Position numbers and translations under genes: made by a program
In this document: positions 11,766 through 22,999 of the stretch, piece after piece
How positions within the stretch are numbered: the stretch's first letter is position 1
Layout of the letters: every line of letters begins with the position of its first letter
From: Stomoxys calcitrans
Taxonomy: Eukaryota; Arthropoda; Insecta; Diptera; Muscidae
Length of the DNA: 64,000 nt
Assembly (NCBI RefSeq): GCF_963082655.1
Contig: NC_081555.1
Location: forward strand, 17,609,437-17,673,436
Direction of reading: 5' to 3'
The notes under the pieces: model-generated
Seen by the model: only the letters and a program-made list of their open reading frames with translations
What the model was told of the DNA's origin: nothing
Database searches by the model: none

Positions 11766-13500
11766 TCTTCTAACATCCCCTTCATAATTAAGCCGCAGTC
11801 ATTTTCAGCTAACAGTAAGTAAGCCTGCTACTTCGAAATTGCAGCACTATTGCTGTAATAGCTGAACTGCTGCTACAAAGCAGCACAATTAACTACTATT
11901 TTCAGCAAACTTTTTTCTAAGAGAGTATGGTCCTATACCCAGATTTTTCTACTTAAAAGCAATGGCTAATGATATTGCCGAATTTATACATACGTTCATG
12001 GGATAGGTATAGATTATTATAAAGTCGGCATCACCCGACATTAAACAAGGTTCCCACAAGATTCTATCAGGCGAAAGTTATGTACGTCGTCTGAGAAATA
12101 TGAAATATTCCAAATGACGATTGGGATGTCAAATGCCTAAAATATATGATCCATTCAACTAAATTTAGTACAGAAAGACTCAAGCGGCAACACTGAACAC
12201 AGGTTATTTGCTTATTTACTCTTTCCATTTGTAACTATAGCTCTCTAAAGGACAAAAAGCCAACAATCAAACCTACATGGTGATTGCAATATTTTTTATC
12301 ATCGATTTGTTTTGTTACCAAACTGTCATTACCATGCCTAGGTGTGCATTGCAAACAGATATCAGATTAAAAAAACGGTATGGCCGTTTAAAGGTGCTGA
12401 TCAGTTTTGATGGGTAATAGAGTGCCGGGCGGCCAACCGAGCAAATCCCTAAATTGCAACAGAACTTCCATTTGTGGTATCACACACACGCACAGAAAAA
12501 AGATGATAATACAGTGTACAGAAAAACAGACGATAACACAGTGTAAGTGTGTGAGCATCTGCATTACCATTACTCCCAAGGGTTTATCTTCGATTTGTTT
12601 GCCTAGATGAGCACATACGACAAAAAATGGTAAGGCCGTTAAAGGTGCTGCTCAGTTTTAATGTGTAAAACAGTATCTTGGTATATTCGCAGGATAGTGC
12701 TGGTTGCAGCATCGCGCATAATAGTGTTCTAAATGATTTGTTTATCGTAGCTATTGAGTATAAGTGCAATTGTGTATACTAATTTGACCAAGAATGCTAT
12801 TTCCGTGTAATAATCACAGTGAGTATGTTAGATATAAAAAATGTGAATTTATCATATTTGTTTAAAAAGGAAAGTGAATGTGGTGGGTGTGCTCGCTCGT
12901 TGTTAAGAGGTGGGCAGTTTCTAAATATGTGCCACGATATTCTGATTTTTCTCCTTAAACGCCATTGAATGACATTACTTAATTTAAAGATATACATGTA
13001 TATGGGATAGGTTGGAGTATTATATAGTTGGCATCGACCAACTTTTGCCTTCCGTAAACATGCAAATGTAAATTTGCATTTTTCATGTTTTCGAATGTTC
13101 TCATAGCCTATGGTGGCTTCCTCCTTAAAGATGCTATCAGGCGAAAGTTGTACATTTTAGAACAAGTTCTTTTTTTTTATCGGACGTATATGTAGCCATA
13201 TAGAAGGCCAAAAAAGGGAAAACTTTTAACTTATGAATCTAATTTCAAGCAATGTTTTCGAAGCTAAAGTCCTCTCCATATGATGTCTGTTGTTAATGTC
13301 ATTAGCCGCACCGATTGAAAATTGTAAAGTATCAACATATGAAGGCAACCAAGTTTTAAAGGGAAAATAACTTTCTAAAATATAATGCCCTGGTTCAAAC
13401 AACAACCTCGTAAATAATCAAATGAAAACGATGATAAGAAACTAGCTTTTAGGACCACCTTTCAGGTAAGAGGTTAAGTTTTTCTCTGAATGTGATTTGA
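11766..13500. repeat. Mosaic of diverged duplicates (family F and others)
   Basis: 12340-12620 and 12600-12830 are related to 8600-8960 (see that entry). A shorter block, GGATAGGT.TAGATTATTAT followed by a GGCATC.CC.ACA segment at 12000-12060, is echoed at 13010-13050. Short open frames of 60-70 aa have no domain. No host gene is supported until LRPPRC2. Confidence 0.5.
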
Positions 13501-13511
13501 TTAAATTACTT

Positions 13512-13517
13512 TTTATT
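13512..13517 (-). terminator. Polyadenylation signal for LRPPRC2
   Basis: A canonical AATAAA on the minus strand, 79 bp past the stop codon of the PPR gene and the nearest canonical signal in its 3' direction. The position is inferred from the hexamer alone. Confidence 0.55.
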
Positions 13518-13595
13518 CAATAATATTCCAATTACATATTATACAGAAATAAAGCTTAGAATTAAATTTAAAACCAAAATAAAAAAAACAAAGAT

Positions 13596-16500
13596 TTAAA
13601 CAATTCGCGCTCTCAAAGCTATATTACTGGGTATTTCAATGTTATTGGTTTTTAATAAACTAACAATACTTCGCAAGAAATCTTGAGATATCTTAAGATC
13701 ATCATCTGCTTCTAGCCGTTCGTATAAATTTAATGCTGCCTGATAATCATTCGTTTTGATAAAGTTATTCAGCAACATATTATAGATATTCTGTTCGTCA
13801 ATTACCCGATTTAAACCTCTGGCTCCACGTGCCAATCGTAAAAGTGTTTGAACAGCTCCCTCCTGGCCCAAATGTTCACAATTTCTCAAGAGCAACTCTT
13901 CATTAATACGAAATTCGGGATTGATAAGCAGTCGTCGCATTTGATTGTCTGTACCCGACTCAGCAAAAGCCAACAAAAGCCCACTGTTCATGTTGATTGT
14001 ACCATGGACTTTTGTAATAATTTCTGTTATTTCACTCAACAATTGCTGGGCTTCTTCAGGGTTACATTTATATTGGGATTTCAAATCTTCATTATCATTG
14101 CACAGCCGCACAATAAGTGAAAGCAGTTCAAATTGCAGCGGTGTATGCCTGTATTGTTGGGCTAACTGCTTAAATTCTTTTATGGCCGATTGTAAATCAT
14201 GTCTGAGCAGACGCTCTCTGATAATAGGTCCCAAAATCGTATTATGTGTACGACAATAGCCAAGTTTTTGCATAAAAGCATACATTTCCCTGGTAAGATT
14301 GCGGTCTGCGGGCAAATCCTTTAAAGTGGCTGCATATTGAGCCACATTGGTTAGAAGATTCCAAACGTTGCGCAAAACATAATCGCCCCCAATTATGCGG
14401 TGTTTCATAGAACGTTCTTCTAAAATCTCTTTTGCCTTGTCCAGCTGACCAGAAGATACCAGTAGGGATGCATAATCGACAAATTTATGCTCATCAATTT
14501 GAAAACCTAAAAATATTCAAAACTTGTGTTAAGATTTAATGAAATATGGTATAGGTACCGTCGCAACCCACCTGGATAGGTTTGTTCTATTTTCTTCAAG
14601 TAGATTTGAGCATTTGGAAGATCTTTTAATTTTATGTACATTTCAAGTATACTGGCCAGCATACCAGGACTGTTCTGAACTTGTAATATGTCGCATTTAT
14701 TTTTTATTTCTTGTGCCCTCTCCAAGCGATTATCGCGCACACAAACTTGAAGCAGACGTCTGAGCACGCCACGTGTATTCATCTGCTTTCCTTCCAATTC
14801 TACTAAATGACATTCTAGCTCATCTAGCGACATATCGCGAGGATGTTTAATGAACGTAGATATCATAGAATCATCTTCGGAGCCAGTGTGCAAACTTAAT
14901 GAACGTTTTGTCATTTCCTTTAGAGTTTGACTAACGGCTTGCATAGATTTCGCGGAAGTCTCATTTGTATTTTGTATTCCCTGATTTAAAAGGGATTGCA
15001 CCGTTGTTACTGCTCCCGGCGAAAGTTTCACACCAAATTTGTGCATTTCTGCCAACAATCTTTGCACGCAGTGAAGATCACTGCGTACCTTTTCCTGGGA
15101 TGAGAATAGGTCTATCAAAAAACGTCCTATAACATCTTGTTGTCGATCGATGTTTTTGTTTGCTAAAATATTTAATAGTTTTGCAAAATGGTGGTAACGT
15201 TTGGTGGCACGCACATGAACAGCAACATTACATAGTGGTGCTATTAGATTTGCAACTTGCAACTTCGTGGGATATGCTTCTATCAAGGGAACTACGTCAA
15301 ACCATTTACTTTGGGTCAGCATATGCGATACAATCGGCGTAAGTATCAGTGACGTTTTAATACCAGCTTCATCCATCTGCTTTAGGGCTATTTGTGGATT
15401 CGTCAAGGTTATGGACAATTTGGGCAATACATATTGGGAAATTGTTGCGTGATCACATTCTACTTTGAATTCTTGCATCAATTTCAATGTACGCACTATT
15501 CCAGATTCGCTGTGGCGCCTGAAGTTGTACATCATTAATGGCCAAAAATAATGCGTTCTCAGAGGTTGTCCTCTTCTAACCAACTCCTCGAAAACGGGCA
15601 AAGCCATAGGTGGAGAACGCCGTAATGCTATTTCGGCGGCTATATGTAAGGCTCTGGTGTTCTTTTCGGTTTCTTCCAATCGTTTGGAAATTTCAATAAT
15701 TTTCATCAAATCACAATTGGCACGAAAAAGAGCATGCAATAGAAAAACTCCATAAGAGTCTATGTCCTGATTTTCTTGAAACTTTGGTTTGGGAAGAGAA
15801 TCAATTAGGGCCATTACATGGTCTATTTTCCTAAAAAGCGATAATAAAAAAGTAAATTTGTTTATTCGATTATTAATCAAAGCAAATCTATAACTTACTT
15901 GTTATATAGAAACCCTATACAGGCTCTTCTTAAGGCAACTGGCACTTCGGGACCGAGAACATAATCCGACTTTAACTCTTTGACCAAATCAACTACAACA
16001 TCTGGGGAGGCAACCGTTGAATCGTTTACACTGCGAAGCATATTAACTACGTGGTGTGTTTCGAATTGTCCTTTATGATCTTGTAAAAGGTTTAATGCCT
16101 TTGTTTTATCACCTTTCTCCATGTAGACCTCAAACAAAGTGGACTGAGTATTTAAACTTAGTGGGAGACCAGTTGCATGCATGCTATCCAGCACAGTTTG
16201 AAAACCTCTCATGTCATTGTCGCGAGCATATGCCCGTAGAAGAGAATTAAAATCGCGTTCAGATAAAGCCAATTGCAAATTACGCATTTCCGCTAAGATT
16301 TCTGTGCTTTGTTTAACATTTCCGGTGGCTCCAGCAACGGCTAGAAGTTCGGAATATATATCCTTTGAGGATCCCCGTAGTTTCTCATATTCCTGCACAA
16401 AAGTCTTGTACTCATTGAGAGGATGGCGGTTATACCTTAGGACATTAAGCATGATGTGATAATGATCTTTGGTTATCATGCCAGCATTTTGTAAATATTG

Positions 16501-16959
16501 CCAAACTGTCTGGAAATGTGTTATTCTCTCTTCTGCGGTAAGTGAAGGCATTTCTAGGCCACAAACGTTCAACATAAACAATCCTTGCTCTGAAGTAATT
16601 GGTTGTTGCCCACTGGTATTTGCTTTCATTAATTCTAGAACTGGCTGCAGCTGTTCAATGCCTATAAAGCCATTCCATTGATAGAATGAGTCTAATCTGC
16701 CCATTACAGTCTCCCACGAATGTTTTGGTTTGGATTGATTTTCAACCTCAGCACTAAGGCTAACTTTCTCCTTTGTGGAACGTTGTGTTGAGTACTGGTG
16801 ACATGACTGCAAGGATTTAATGCATGCCGCCGAAGTTGCATAACTTTGGGTGAAAGCTCCATTCGAAACCAACATTCCCTGTGTTAGCCAAGGAAGTCTT
16901 TGGAATATACGAAGACGTTGTATTGGCCGTATAAACATATTAATAAAAATTTCATTCAC
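13596..16959 (-). CDS. LRPPRC2: LRPPRC-like mitochondrial PPR protein (LRPPRC2)
   Basis: Three coding exons: 16959-15899, 15830-14572 and 14506-13596. The introns are 68 and 65 bp with GTAAGT/TTTTTAG and GTGGGT/CCTAAA-complement (TTTAG) ends, and the phases join cleanly to 1076 residues. The N-terminus has an Arg-rich amphipathic stretch (MFIRPIQRLRIFQRLPW) typical of a mitochondrial presequence; Met8 has a better start context (A at -3) than Met1. The remainder is weakly conserved helical repeats of PPR type, for example residues around SERDFNSLLRAYARDNDMRG, MEKGDKTKALNLLQ and KTNDYQAALNLYERLE. Family knowledge: LRPPRC proteins bind mitochondrial mRNAs and affect their stability and translation. 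Drosophila has two, bsf (about 1400 aa) and LRPPRC2. The shorter length and the adjacent O-fut2, which I recall as a near neighbour of LRPPRC2 in Drosophila, favour LRPPRC2. Divergent from O-fut2 across 1.2 kb. bsf is the alternative. Confidence 0.8.
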
Positions 16960-18135
16960 TTAAGAAAAAAAAATATAAAGTTTTGTCCAATAATACGAAA
17001 GCAAAAGGAAAAATATCAGCTGTTCAGTTGTGACCGGCAGAGAGACAAAAAACACATACATGTATAATTTATCTATGACCGGCATGTGGGTTCAGTGTTG
17101 CCACAAATAATAATTAAAAAAACGCTAAATTCTTGTGCATGGTTGAATTAAGAAGGTTGCCCACTTGCCCAACGAAAACGAAATTAACGATGCAACTGTG
17201 TGGCGATTGTGGCGCAAATTGCCACTATGCTGTCAAATTGCTGGACACTTTCTAATTGACATTCTAGTTTTTATTTGCATTATCATGTGTAGTAGCCATA
17301 AGATTAAAAGATTTATGGTTATAAACGTGTAAATTATAAATTAAAACAATTAAAATGTGAAAAAAAAATTATTTAAACCATGCATTTGACCAAGGCGGAT
17401 TTAAAAAGGTGTTCACGCGAACAGCTGTGAACAGCCGTCCAGGTTTGAAGGTTATTACTTCTTATTTGAAAATCCTTTGCATTAAAGAGCTTTTCAATTG
17501 TTCACATATTTTTCATTTACATATTTTTTTGGTGTGGAGTATGTAAGTTGTTCAAGTGAAAAGATGAAGATTTTTATCGGTGAAGTAGATTAAAACAATT
17601 CTTATACAATGTTCAGACTAAAGCTGTTTTAAGAAAACGACTCATTTTCCCTTTATAATGCTCTGAAAACGACTCGTTTTTTCTTTACAATTCATAAGGG
17701 CAAAACGACTCGTTTGCCACAAAAACGAGGCATTAAAAACATGTGAGCCCAAATAAATTCCTAAATTGTGTATGTAAAAAAAATTCATAGAATAAACCAA
17801 ATTTTAAATCTTTGCAATTTGAGTAAGGACCACGACAAAAGTGCTAGAACAGACCTAATATTTTTCAGGTCAGCTGTTTCTTTTACCCTACCTTGAGTAG
17901 TTTTTTAGTTTTTCAGTTTGCTACGACCAAAGAGATTCCAATTCCTAATCTATATTCCTGCTTGGTCTTCCTAATATCGTAAAAAAAACTGAAGTTAAAG
18001 ACACAACATGTTCGAAATATTCCAATTGGATTCAAATTGAGGGTTGCTACATTTTCAAGTTGATGGGAAAACATTGGATTGAGGAAAGCCGGCTGAAACT
18101 TATGTAATAAAGTAACAAATAGTAGATAGCAATAA
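16960..18135. promoter_or_regulatory. Divergent intergenic region between LRPPRC2 and O-fut2
   Basis: The 1.18 kb between two head-to-head genes must contain the 5' UTRs and promoters of both. I see no clear TATA box or initiator that decides a start. 17410-17455 carries, inverted, the end of repeat family D (AACAGCCGTCCAGGTTTGA). A cluster of 'AAACGACTCGTTTT'-type direct repeats lies at 17632-17730: AAAACGACTC occurs three times. Confidence 0.5.
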
Positions 18136-19503
18136 ATGTGGAAAATATTATTAATGTTACTATTGGTTGTAACTACAAAGAGAGGTGCCTTCCATCAAAC
18201 AACATGCAAGGAATGGATTTCATGTTTAAAGAATACACAACACGCTCCATTTTGTCCTCATTGTTCCGGTAACAGAACCAATACCATATACTTGCTCTAT
18301 GACGTAAATCCTCCAGAAGGTTTTAACCTGCGTCGTGATGTGTATATACGTTTGGCAGTTTTTATGCGCCAATTCCAACAGAAGTCTGGATTTAATAATG
18401 TTCGTCTAATATTGCCTCCATGGCGCCGATTATATCATTGGAAGTCTGTTCACATAGAACAGGATCATTTGCCTTGGAAAAAATTCTTTGATGTGGAAAG
18501 TTTAAGAAGATTTGCACCCGTGCTTGACTATCCAGAATTTTTAGATGACATCAAAGATTTTGGATTGGAGGAAAGCCCTTTGGTACCAGTTCATAAAGTG
18601 CTTCAACTGCGACATTTTAAGGATATGTTCGAAAACGGCATCTTCAGAGATAAATGGGAATTCAGTGATGACTGCGAAGGTACATCCCACTCGTTGGAAG
18701 GATCATTCTTAAAGCAGCCTCCACTTTGGATAAAAGATACTAAAATTCAATGTGTAAGCTTTCAAGGTAGTGCAAATCTTTTGACGCAAGTTATTCAACG
18801 TGTCTATCGTAGTTTGGATGACAGACCTTTACCTAAAGTGATTGCAATTTTGAATGCTGAAGTAGTTTTACATGAACACTGGGCCGATAGAGAATTTTGG
18901 AAAGCTCGGCGTTCAATGCGCTTTGCTGGAAATCTAGTAGAAATTGCTGCAAAATTTCGTCACACCCACTTCGATAGCAATGACCAACGAGATAATGTAC
19001 AACGACCTCCAATGTGGGAATATGAAAATCCCAGTCACAAAGGCCTCGCTATTGGAGGACCATATCTTTGCGCCCATTTGAGACGAGGTGATTTTCTCTA
19101 TGGTCGCGAAGCCACAACGCCTACGTTAAAATCCTCAGCTCTACAAATCAAATATCATTTGATAAACTACAATCTTAGCACTGTTTTCCTAGCCACCGAT
19201 GCCACGGCATTTGAAATTAAAAACCTTAAATCATATATACCACGTCATCGTGTTGTTCGTTTCACAGCAGAAGATCTGCAACAGAAAGCCTCTATAAAGG
19301 ATGGCGGAATTGCCATAATAGATCAACTTATCTGTGCCCATGCCCATTTCTTTGTGGGCACCTATGAAAGTACTTTCACTTATCGTATATACGAAGAAAG
19401 AGAAATTTTAGGATTTCCCAAATCGAGAACATTTAATACGCTGTGCAAAAAATCCACTATGGAAAGCTGTTCACAGAATTCCGTTTGGCCGATTGTGTAT
19501 TAG
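18136..19503 (+). CDS. O-fut2: GDP-fucose protein O-fucosyltransferase 2 (POFUT2)
   Basis: A single 455-aa exon, complete from ATG to TAG. It starts with a hydrophobic signal sequence (residues 1-20, MWKILLMLLLVV). YLLYDVNPPEGFNLRRD at 52-68 is the family's donor/acceptor site motif; Glu61 aligns with the glutamate considered catalytic in human POFUT2. Later come LPPWRRLYHWKS, QGSANLL, RRSMRFA, and the GDP-fucose-binding HLRRGDF at 314-320. FLATDA and KDGGIAIIDQLICAHAHFFVGT follow, then the FTYRIYEEREILG C-terminal block. Family knowledge: the enzyme transfers fucose from GDP-fucose to Ser/Thr of folded thrombospondin type 1 repeats in the endoplasmic reticulum. Length agrees with animal POFUT2 (roughly 430-490 aa) and no disabling change is seen. 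The region upstream of the ATG has stops in frame, which supports this start. Confidence 0.95.
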   Translation: MWKILLMLLLVVTTKRGAFHQTTCKEWISCLKNTQHAPFCPHCSGNRTNTIYLLYDVNPPEGFNLRRDVYIRLAVFMRQFQQKSGFNNVRLILPPWRRLYHWKSVHIEQDHLPWKKFFDVESLRRFAPVLDYPEFLDDIKDFGLEESPLVPVHKVLQLRHFKDMFENGIFRDKWEFSDDCEGTSHSLEGSFLKQPPLWIKDTKIQCVSFQGSANLLTQVIQRVYRSLDDRPLPKVIAILNAEVVLHEHWADREFWKARRSMRFAGNLVEIAAKFRHTHFDSNDQRDNVQRPPMWEYENPSHKGLAIGGPYLCAHLRRGDFLYGREATTPTLKSSALQIKYHLINYNLSTVFLATDATAFEIKNLKSYIPRHRVVRFTAEDLQQKASIKDGGIAIIDQLICAHAHFFVGTYESTFTYRIYEEREILGFPKSRTFNTLCKKSTMESCSQNSVWPIVY

Positions 19504-19682
19504 GGTTGAGGATACCATCCATAAGAATCTGCAATACCAATATAGTACATAATACTCGAAATCCAAAGACAAAGCTTGATTTTTAAGAAATGCCTATTAT
19601 TAAATGTGTTCTACATAGTATACTAAGCATTGTTATTTTAAAATTACACATTTTGACTAAGTTTTAATGTTTAAGCAATTTA

Positions 19683-19688
19683 AATAAA
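19683..19688 (+). terminator. Polyadenylation signal for O-fut2
   Basis: AATAAA about 180 bp after the O-fut2 stop codon, in AT-rich sequence and followed by T-rich DNA. It implies a 3' UTR of about 200 nt. Confidence 0.7.
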
Positions 19689-19699
19689 GTCTTTTAATA

Positions 19700-20030
19700 T
19701 TTGCAAATATTATATATTTTTTGCTCATGAAGATAAAGTTATGTAGTGCTTACATAAGAAATGATGGTTTAAGGCTGCCATGAAACCTTTTAGTAAGGTA
19801 GCTTGCCAAGGATCGCTACAAGCAAATGACACAGAAAGCTTTCTGAATGTGACTCACCGCTTCCGAACTGAACTTAAAACCTATGGTTAGTGGGTTGTGT
19901 GGGAAGGCACTATCACATCTGGCGGCAACAATTTCGCTCGCCTGCTGAGCGAAGCACAGTGGAATAAATGGAGCTTACCGCTATCTCCACATACAAAGTG
20001 GCTACAACAACAACTCTCTCGTCAAAACCA
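19700..20030 (+). repeat. Spacer with family-B-like 3' end
   Basis: A GC-richer stretch from about 19830 ends at 19985-20015 in ATCTCCACATAC.AAGTGGCTACAACAACAAC, the family B type of 3' terminus. It is non-coding. Confidence 0.45.
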
Positions 20031-21176
20031 CTGAATGTTGTTGTTTTAGCAGTGTGTTGTGTTCGCCTTTCGTTTGCTTGGTTCTATTGAATATCCAATT
20101 CCGGGAACCCCCCAACTAAGGCGGCGTGCGTTCAGAGGGATCTGGGTCTGGCTGGATAGTTAAATAGGTAACGTGTGTGTGTTGTCCCAGGCCACAATCG
20201 GGACAAACATTCTGCACGTTTGCATCAAGCCTTGCGCTGTAGGAGTTGAGTCTGCTGCATCTGCCGAATCGTAATTGAGAAAGAACTATTCTGGTTTGGC
20301 GGGGAAGGTGCAATGGCAGACGGTCTTTCTCCAGAAACACATTCACCCGGTAGCTATTCACCCATCTGCTACCTTGTGTGCATGAATGTTGTCTAGACCC
20401 GCTTGATCTAGATGTTCTCTCCTCTTGTAGCGCTGAACCTCTTGCCCTAGATTATGTACATATTGTTATTCGACGTTATTGGCGACTTTAAATAATCAAT
20501 GCCATAACGTTCCTGTGGCGATCGGTCGTATGGCTGGGGGACCTGCTGGCGATGTCCTCAAATAGTTTGGTATGGTTGACCGTCTCGATAGGTCCGGTGC
20601 CACGAGGATCGTCCTATCACTTGGTCTGGGCTCATTGAAGCCACGCCAAAGGACAATTGTAAGGTACTCGAATTTTGGTAGATATAGATTCTTCAGCAGC
20701 AGTGTAGAGATTCAGTCGGGGCCCAACGCCTTGGATGACTTGGCGTCATGGATGACATTTATAATTTCGTCCACGGTAAATTGTGACGGTTGCCCATCGG
20801 CTCGGGGACCACGGTTACGACGAATGACTCGCCTCCTTGTCACTCGAGAATGCTCAATAAATTGACGGTTGAACAACTTGGAGCATCTCTTTTGGTCACA
20901 ATTACGTCGCCAAAACTGACTGACTTCTACCGGGGTTCGACAGTGGCTTAACAGTTGACGACAGCTTGCCTTAACCGGTACCTAAGTTACAAGTCCAAGT
21001 GTCTCAGCCACAAATTATGCTTATTTTCCACTAGTGGACCGCGACTGTAGCTGCAGCTCGGTAGCTCTCAGCTAATGTTCCAACGATAACGATGAACACC
21101 ACACACATAGTTACAACAGCCCCGTGTTATTTTTTGTCTTGTGAGTTGATTAACAGTTTTTCAATTCTGCTTTCAA
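20031..21176 (-). pseudogene. LINE reverse-transcriptase remnant, first copy
   Basis: The minus strand reads a decayed non-LTR element. Around 20880-20560 it gives a DEIINVIHDAKSSKALGPD-stop-IS stretch, i.e. the KALGPDGIS entry motif of the polymerase with a TGA replacing the Gly codon. The C-terminal part, 20361-20116, has LPRQTRIVLSQLRFG, RLNSYSARLDANVQNVCPDC and a frameshifted end. It is the same type of protein end as the plus-strand fragment at 681-890. Part of this remnant, 20251-21176, is duplicated immediately to the right. The plus-strand 97-aa frame is antisense shadow. Confidence 0.7.
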
Positions 21177-21177
21177 G

Positions 21178-22066
21178 TCTGCTGCATCTGCCGAATCGTA
21201 ATTGAGAAAGAACTATTCTGGTTTGGCGGGGAAAGTGCAATGGGAGACGGTCTTTCTCCAGAAACACATTCACCCGGTAGCTATTCACCCATCTGCTACC
21301 TTGTGTGCATGAATGCTGTCTAGACCCGCTTGATCTACATAGATGTTCTCTCCTCTTGTAACGGTAGCGTTATTGGCGCATTGAAATAATCAATGCCATA
21401 ACGTTCCTGTGGCGATCGGTCGTATGGCTGGGGGACCTGCTGGCGATGTCCTCAAATAGTTTGGTATGGTTGACCGTCTCGATAGGTCCGGTGCCACGAG
21501 GATCGTCCTATCACTTGGTCTGGGCTCATTGAAGCCACGCCAAAGGACAATTGTAAGGTACTCGAATTTTGGTAGATATAGATTCTTCAGCAGCAGTGTA
21601 GAGATTCAGTCGGGGCCCAACGCCTTGGATGACTTGGCGTCATGGATGACATTTATAATTTCGTTCACGGTAAATTGTGACGGTTGCCCATCGGCTCGGG
21701 GACCACGGTTACGACGAATGACTCGCCTCCTTGTCACTCGAGAATGCTCAATAAATTGACGGTTGAACAACTTGGAGCATCTCTTTTGGTCACAATTACG
21801 TCGCCAAAACTGACTGACTTCTACCGGGGTTCGACAGTGGCTTAACAGTTGACGACAGCTTGCCTTAACCGGTACCTAAGTTACAAGTCCAAGTGTCTCA
21901 GCCACAAATTATGCTTATTTTCCACTAGTGGACCGCGACTGTAGCTGCAGCTCGGTAGCTCTCAGCTAATGTTCCAACGATAACGATGAACACCACACAC
22001 ATAGTTACAACAGCCCCGTGTTATTTTTTGTCTTGTGAGTTGATTAACAGTTTTTCAATTCTGCTT
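21178..22066 (-). pseudogene. LINE remnant, tandemly duplicated second copy
   Basis: A near-identical direct repeat of 20251-21176 (offset 927 bp at the left edge and 894 bp further in, because about 33 bp near the AGATGTTCTCTCC region are missing here). It carries the same premature TGA in the GPD-stop-IS motif, so the copy arose after the LINE had died. The right edge is at the shared TTTTTCAATTCTGCTTT end. Confidence 0.8.
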
Positions 22067-22074
22067 TTCTCATA

Positions 22075-22371
22075 TTAGACAGTGCTCGATGATGGGGGAC
22101 CACTCCCGGCACGGGATAGCTGTGAGCACCACACAGGTTGGAACACTGAGGTCCGATCTGTGTTCATTGCTGTTACGAGAAGCGTCCACAGGTTGCGGAT
22201 AGTGGAATGCTCAATACGGGGTAGCTGAAACAGCAGTCGCGGACAATCAGCGGTATCGAGAGGAGGTGAGGAACGAGTTTGCCCACCTACAGAAGCTTGA
22301 CGAGGATAGCCACGTCCACATGAAAATGTTGTAAAAAATTTTTTAAAAATGTTGGGACCCCTGGGCGACAT
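22075..22371 (+). repeat. Family B copy
   Basis: It shares TGTGAGCACCACACA.G, TGGAACA, ATAGTGGAATGCTC, GGAGTAGCTGAAAC-like sequence, AGTCGCGGACAATCAGCGGT and ATCGAG.GGA with 33380-33560. It ends in CCACGTCCACATG.AAATG followed by a short A/T tail. Confidence 0.65.
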
Positions 22372-22419
22372 CCTTCTGTGGAAAAGTTGTTTATACCTGA
22401 AGACCTAACAATTGTAACC

Positions 22420-22760
22420 AAGGACTTATACGGGGTGGTCCTAAAAGTAGACAACCTTACACATAAATGGCAGTAGTAGTACGAAAATAAATACTTTTCA
22501 CGACAGTGACAACCTTCTCTAAGTCTTAAGTATTCGCCAGATTTGCGCCCGGGGGCTATTTTTTGTTTCCAAATTTAAGGAAATGGCGCGGAGGAAAACG
22601 TTTTGAAAGTAATAAAGTGATGGTAGTTACGGTTAATGGCTATTTTGAGAAACTGGTCAGTTCTCACTATAAGACGGGAGCTATTGAAAATCTCTGAAAT
22701 TAGTGTATCGAGTTAATTGGAAATTTCGTTGGGAAACAAGGAAAATGTTTCCCAAATTTG
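22420..22760 (+). pseudogene. Mariner-type transposase C-terminal remnant
   Basis: The frame around 22635 reads VNGYFEKLVSSHYKTGAIENL, then a stop, then CIELIGNFV about 5 codons later. This resembles the ending of many mariner transposases (NGYFE.L..SH...GI..LE.RW.KCIEL.G.YV). Only the last 40 or so residues are visible and stops interrupt it, so it is a relic. The start at 22420 (GGGGTGGTCCTAAAAGT) is a guess at a decayed end. Judged by eye without alignment. Confidence 0.45.
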
Positions 22761-22949
22761 TTGTTTCTTCAGGTCGTTTACTTTTGGGACCGCCCTCGTA
22801 TATTACAACTCGGTATAAGCATGAAGATAACCCCTCGGCAGCGTTTCCGTTGTTACCCTTAAGGATCATTTTGACCTTTTTTGAAACTTTGACCCTTTTT
22901 AATCTAAGGGTATTGGTGAAAAAGGGTAAACAAAAATCCACTTTTTTTA

Positions 22950-22999
22950 ATTTTTATACCCTCCACCATAGGATGGGGGTATACTAATTTCCTCATTTC
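22950..22999 (+). repeat. Family A 5' palindrome, isolated
   Basis: TATACCCTCCACCATAGGAT followed by GGGGGTATACTAATTTC is the 5' terminus of family A. Here it breaks off after about 45 bp and the satellite array starts immediately at 23000. Confidence 0.75.

Noticed and set aside
13848..16681. Plus-strand frames of 60-104 aa
   Set aside because: They are antisense shadows of the LRPPRC2 exons, without start context or splice support.
13596..16959. Assignment to bsf (LRPPRC1)
   Set aside because: Not excluded, but the protein is about 1076 aa against about 1400 for bsf, and the O-fut2 neighbour favours LRPPRC2.
20572..21759. Two identical 97-aa plus-strand frames
   Set aside because: They are antisense to the LINE polymerase remnant (KALGPD motif on the minus strand) and are repeated because of the tandem duplication.
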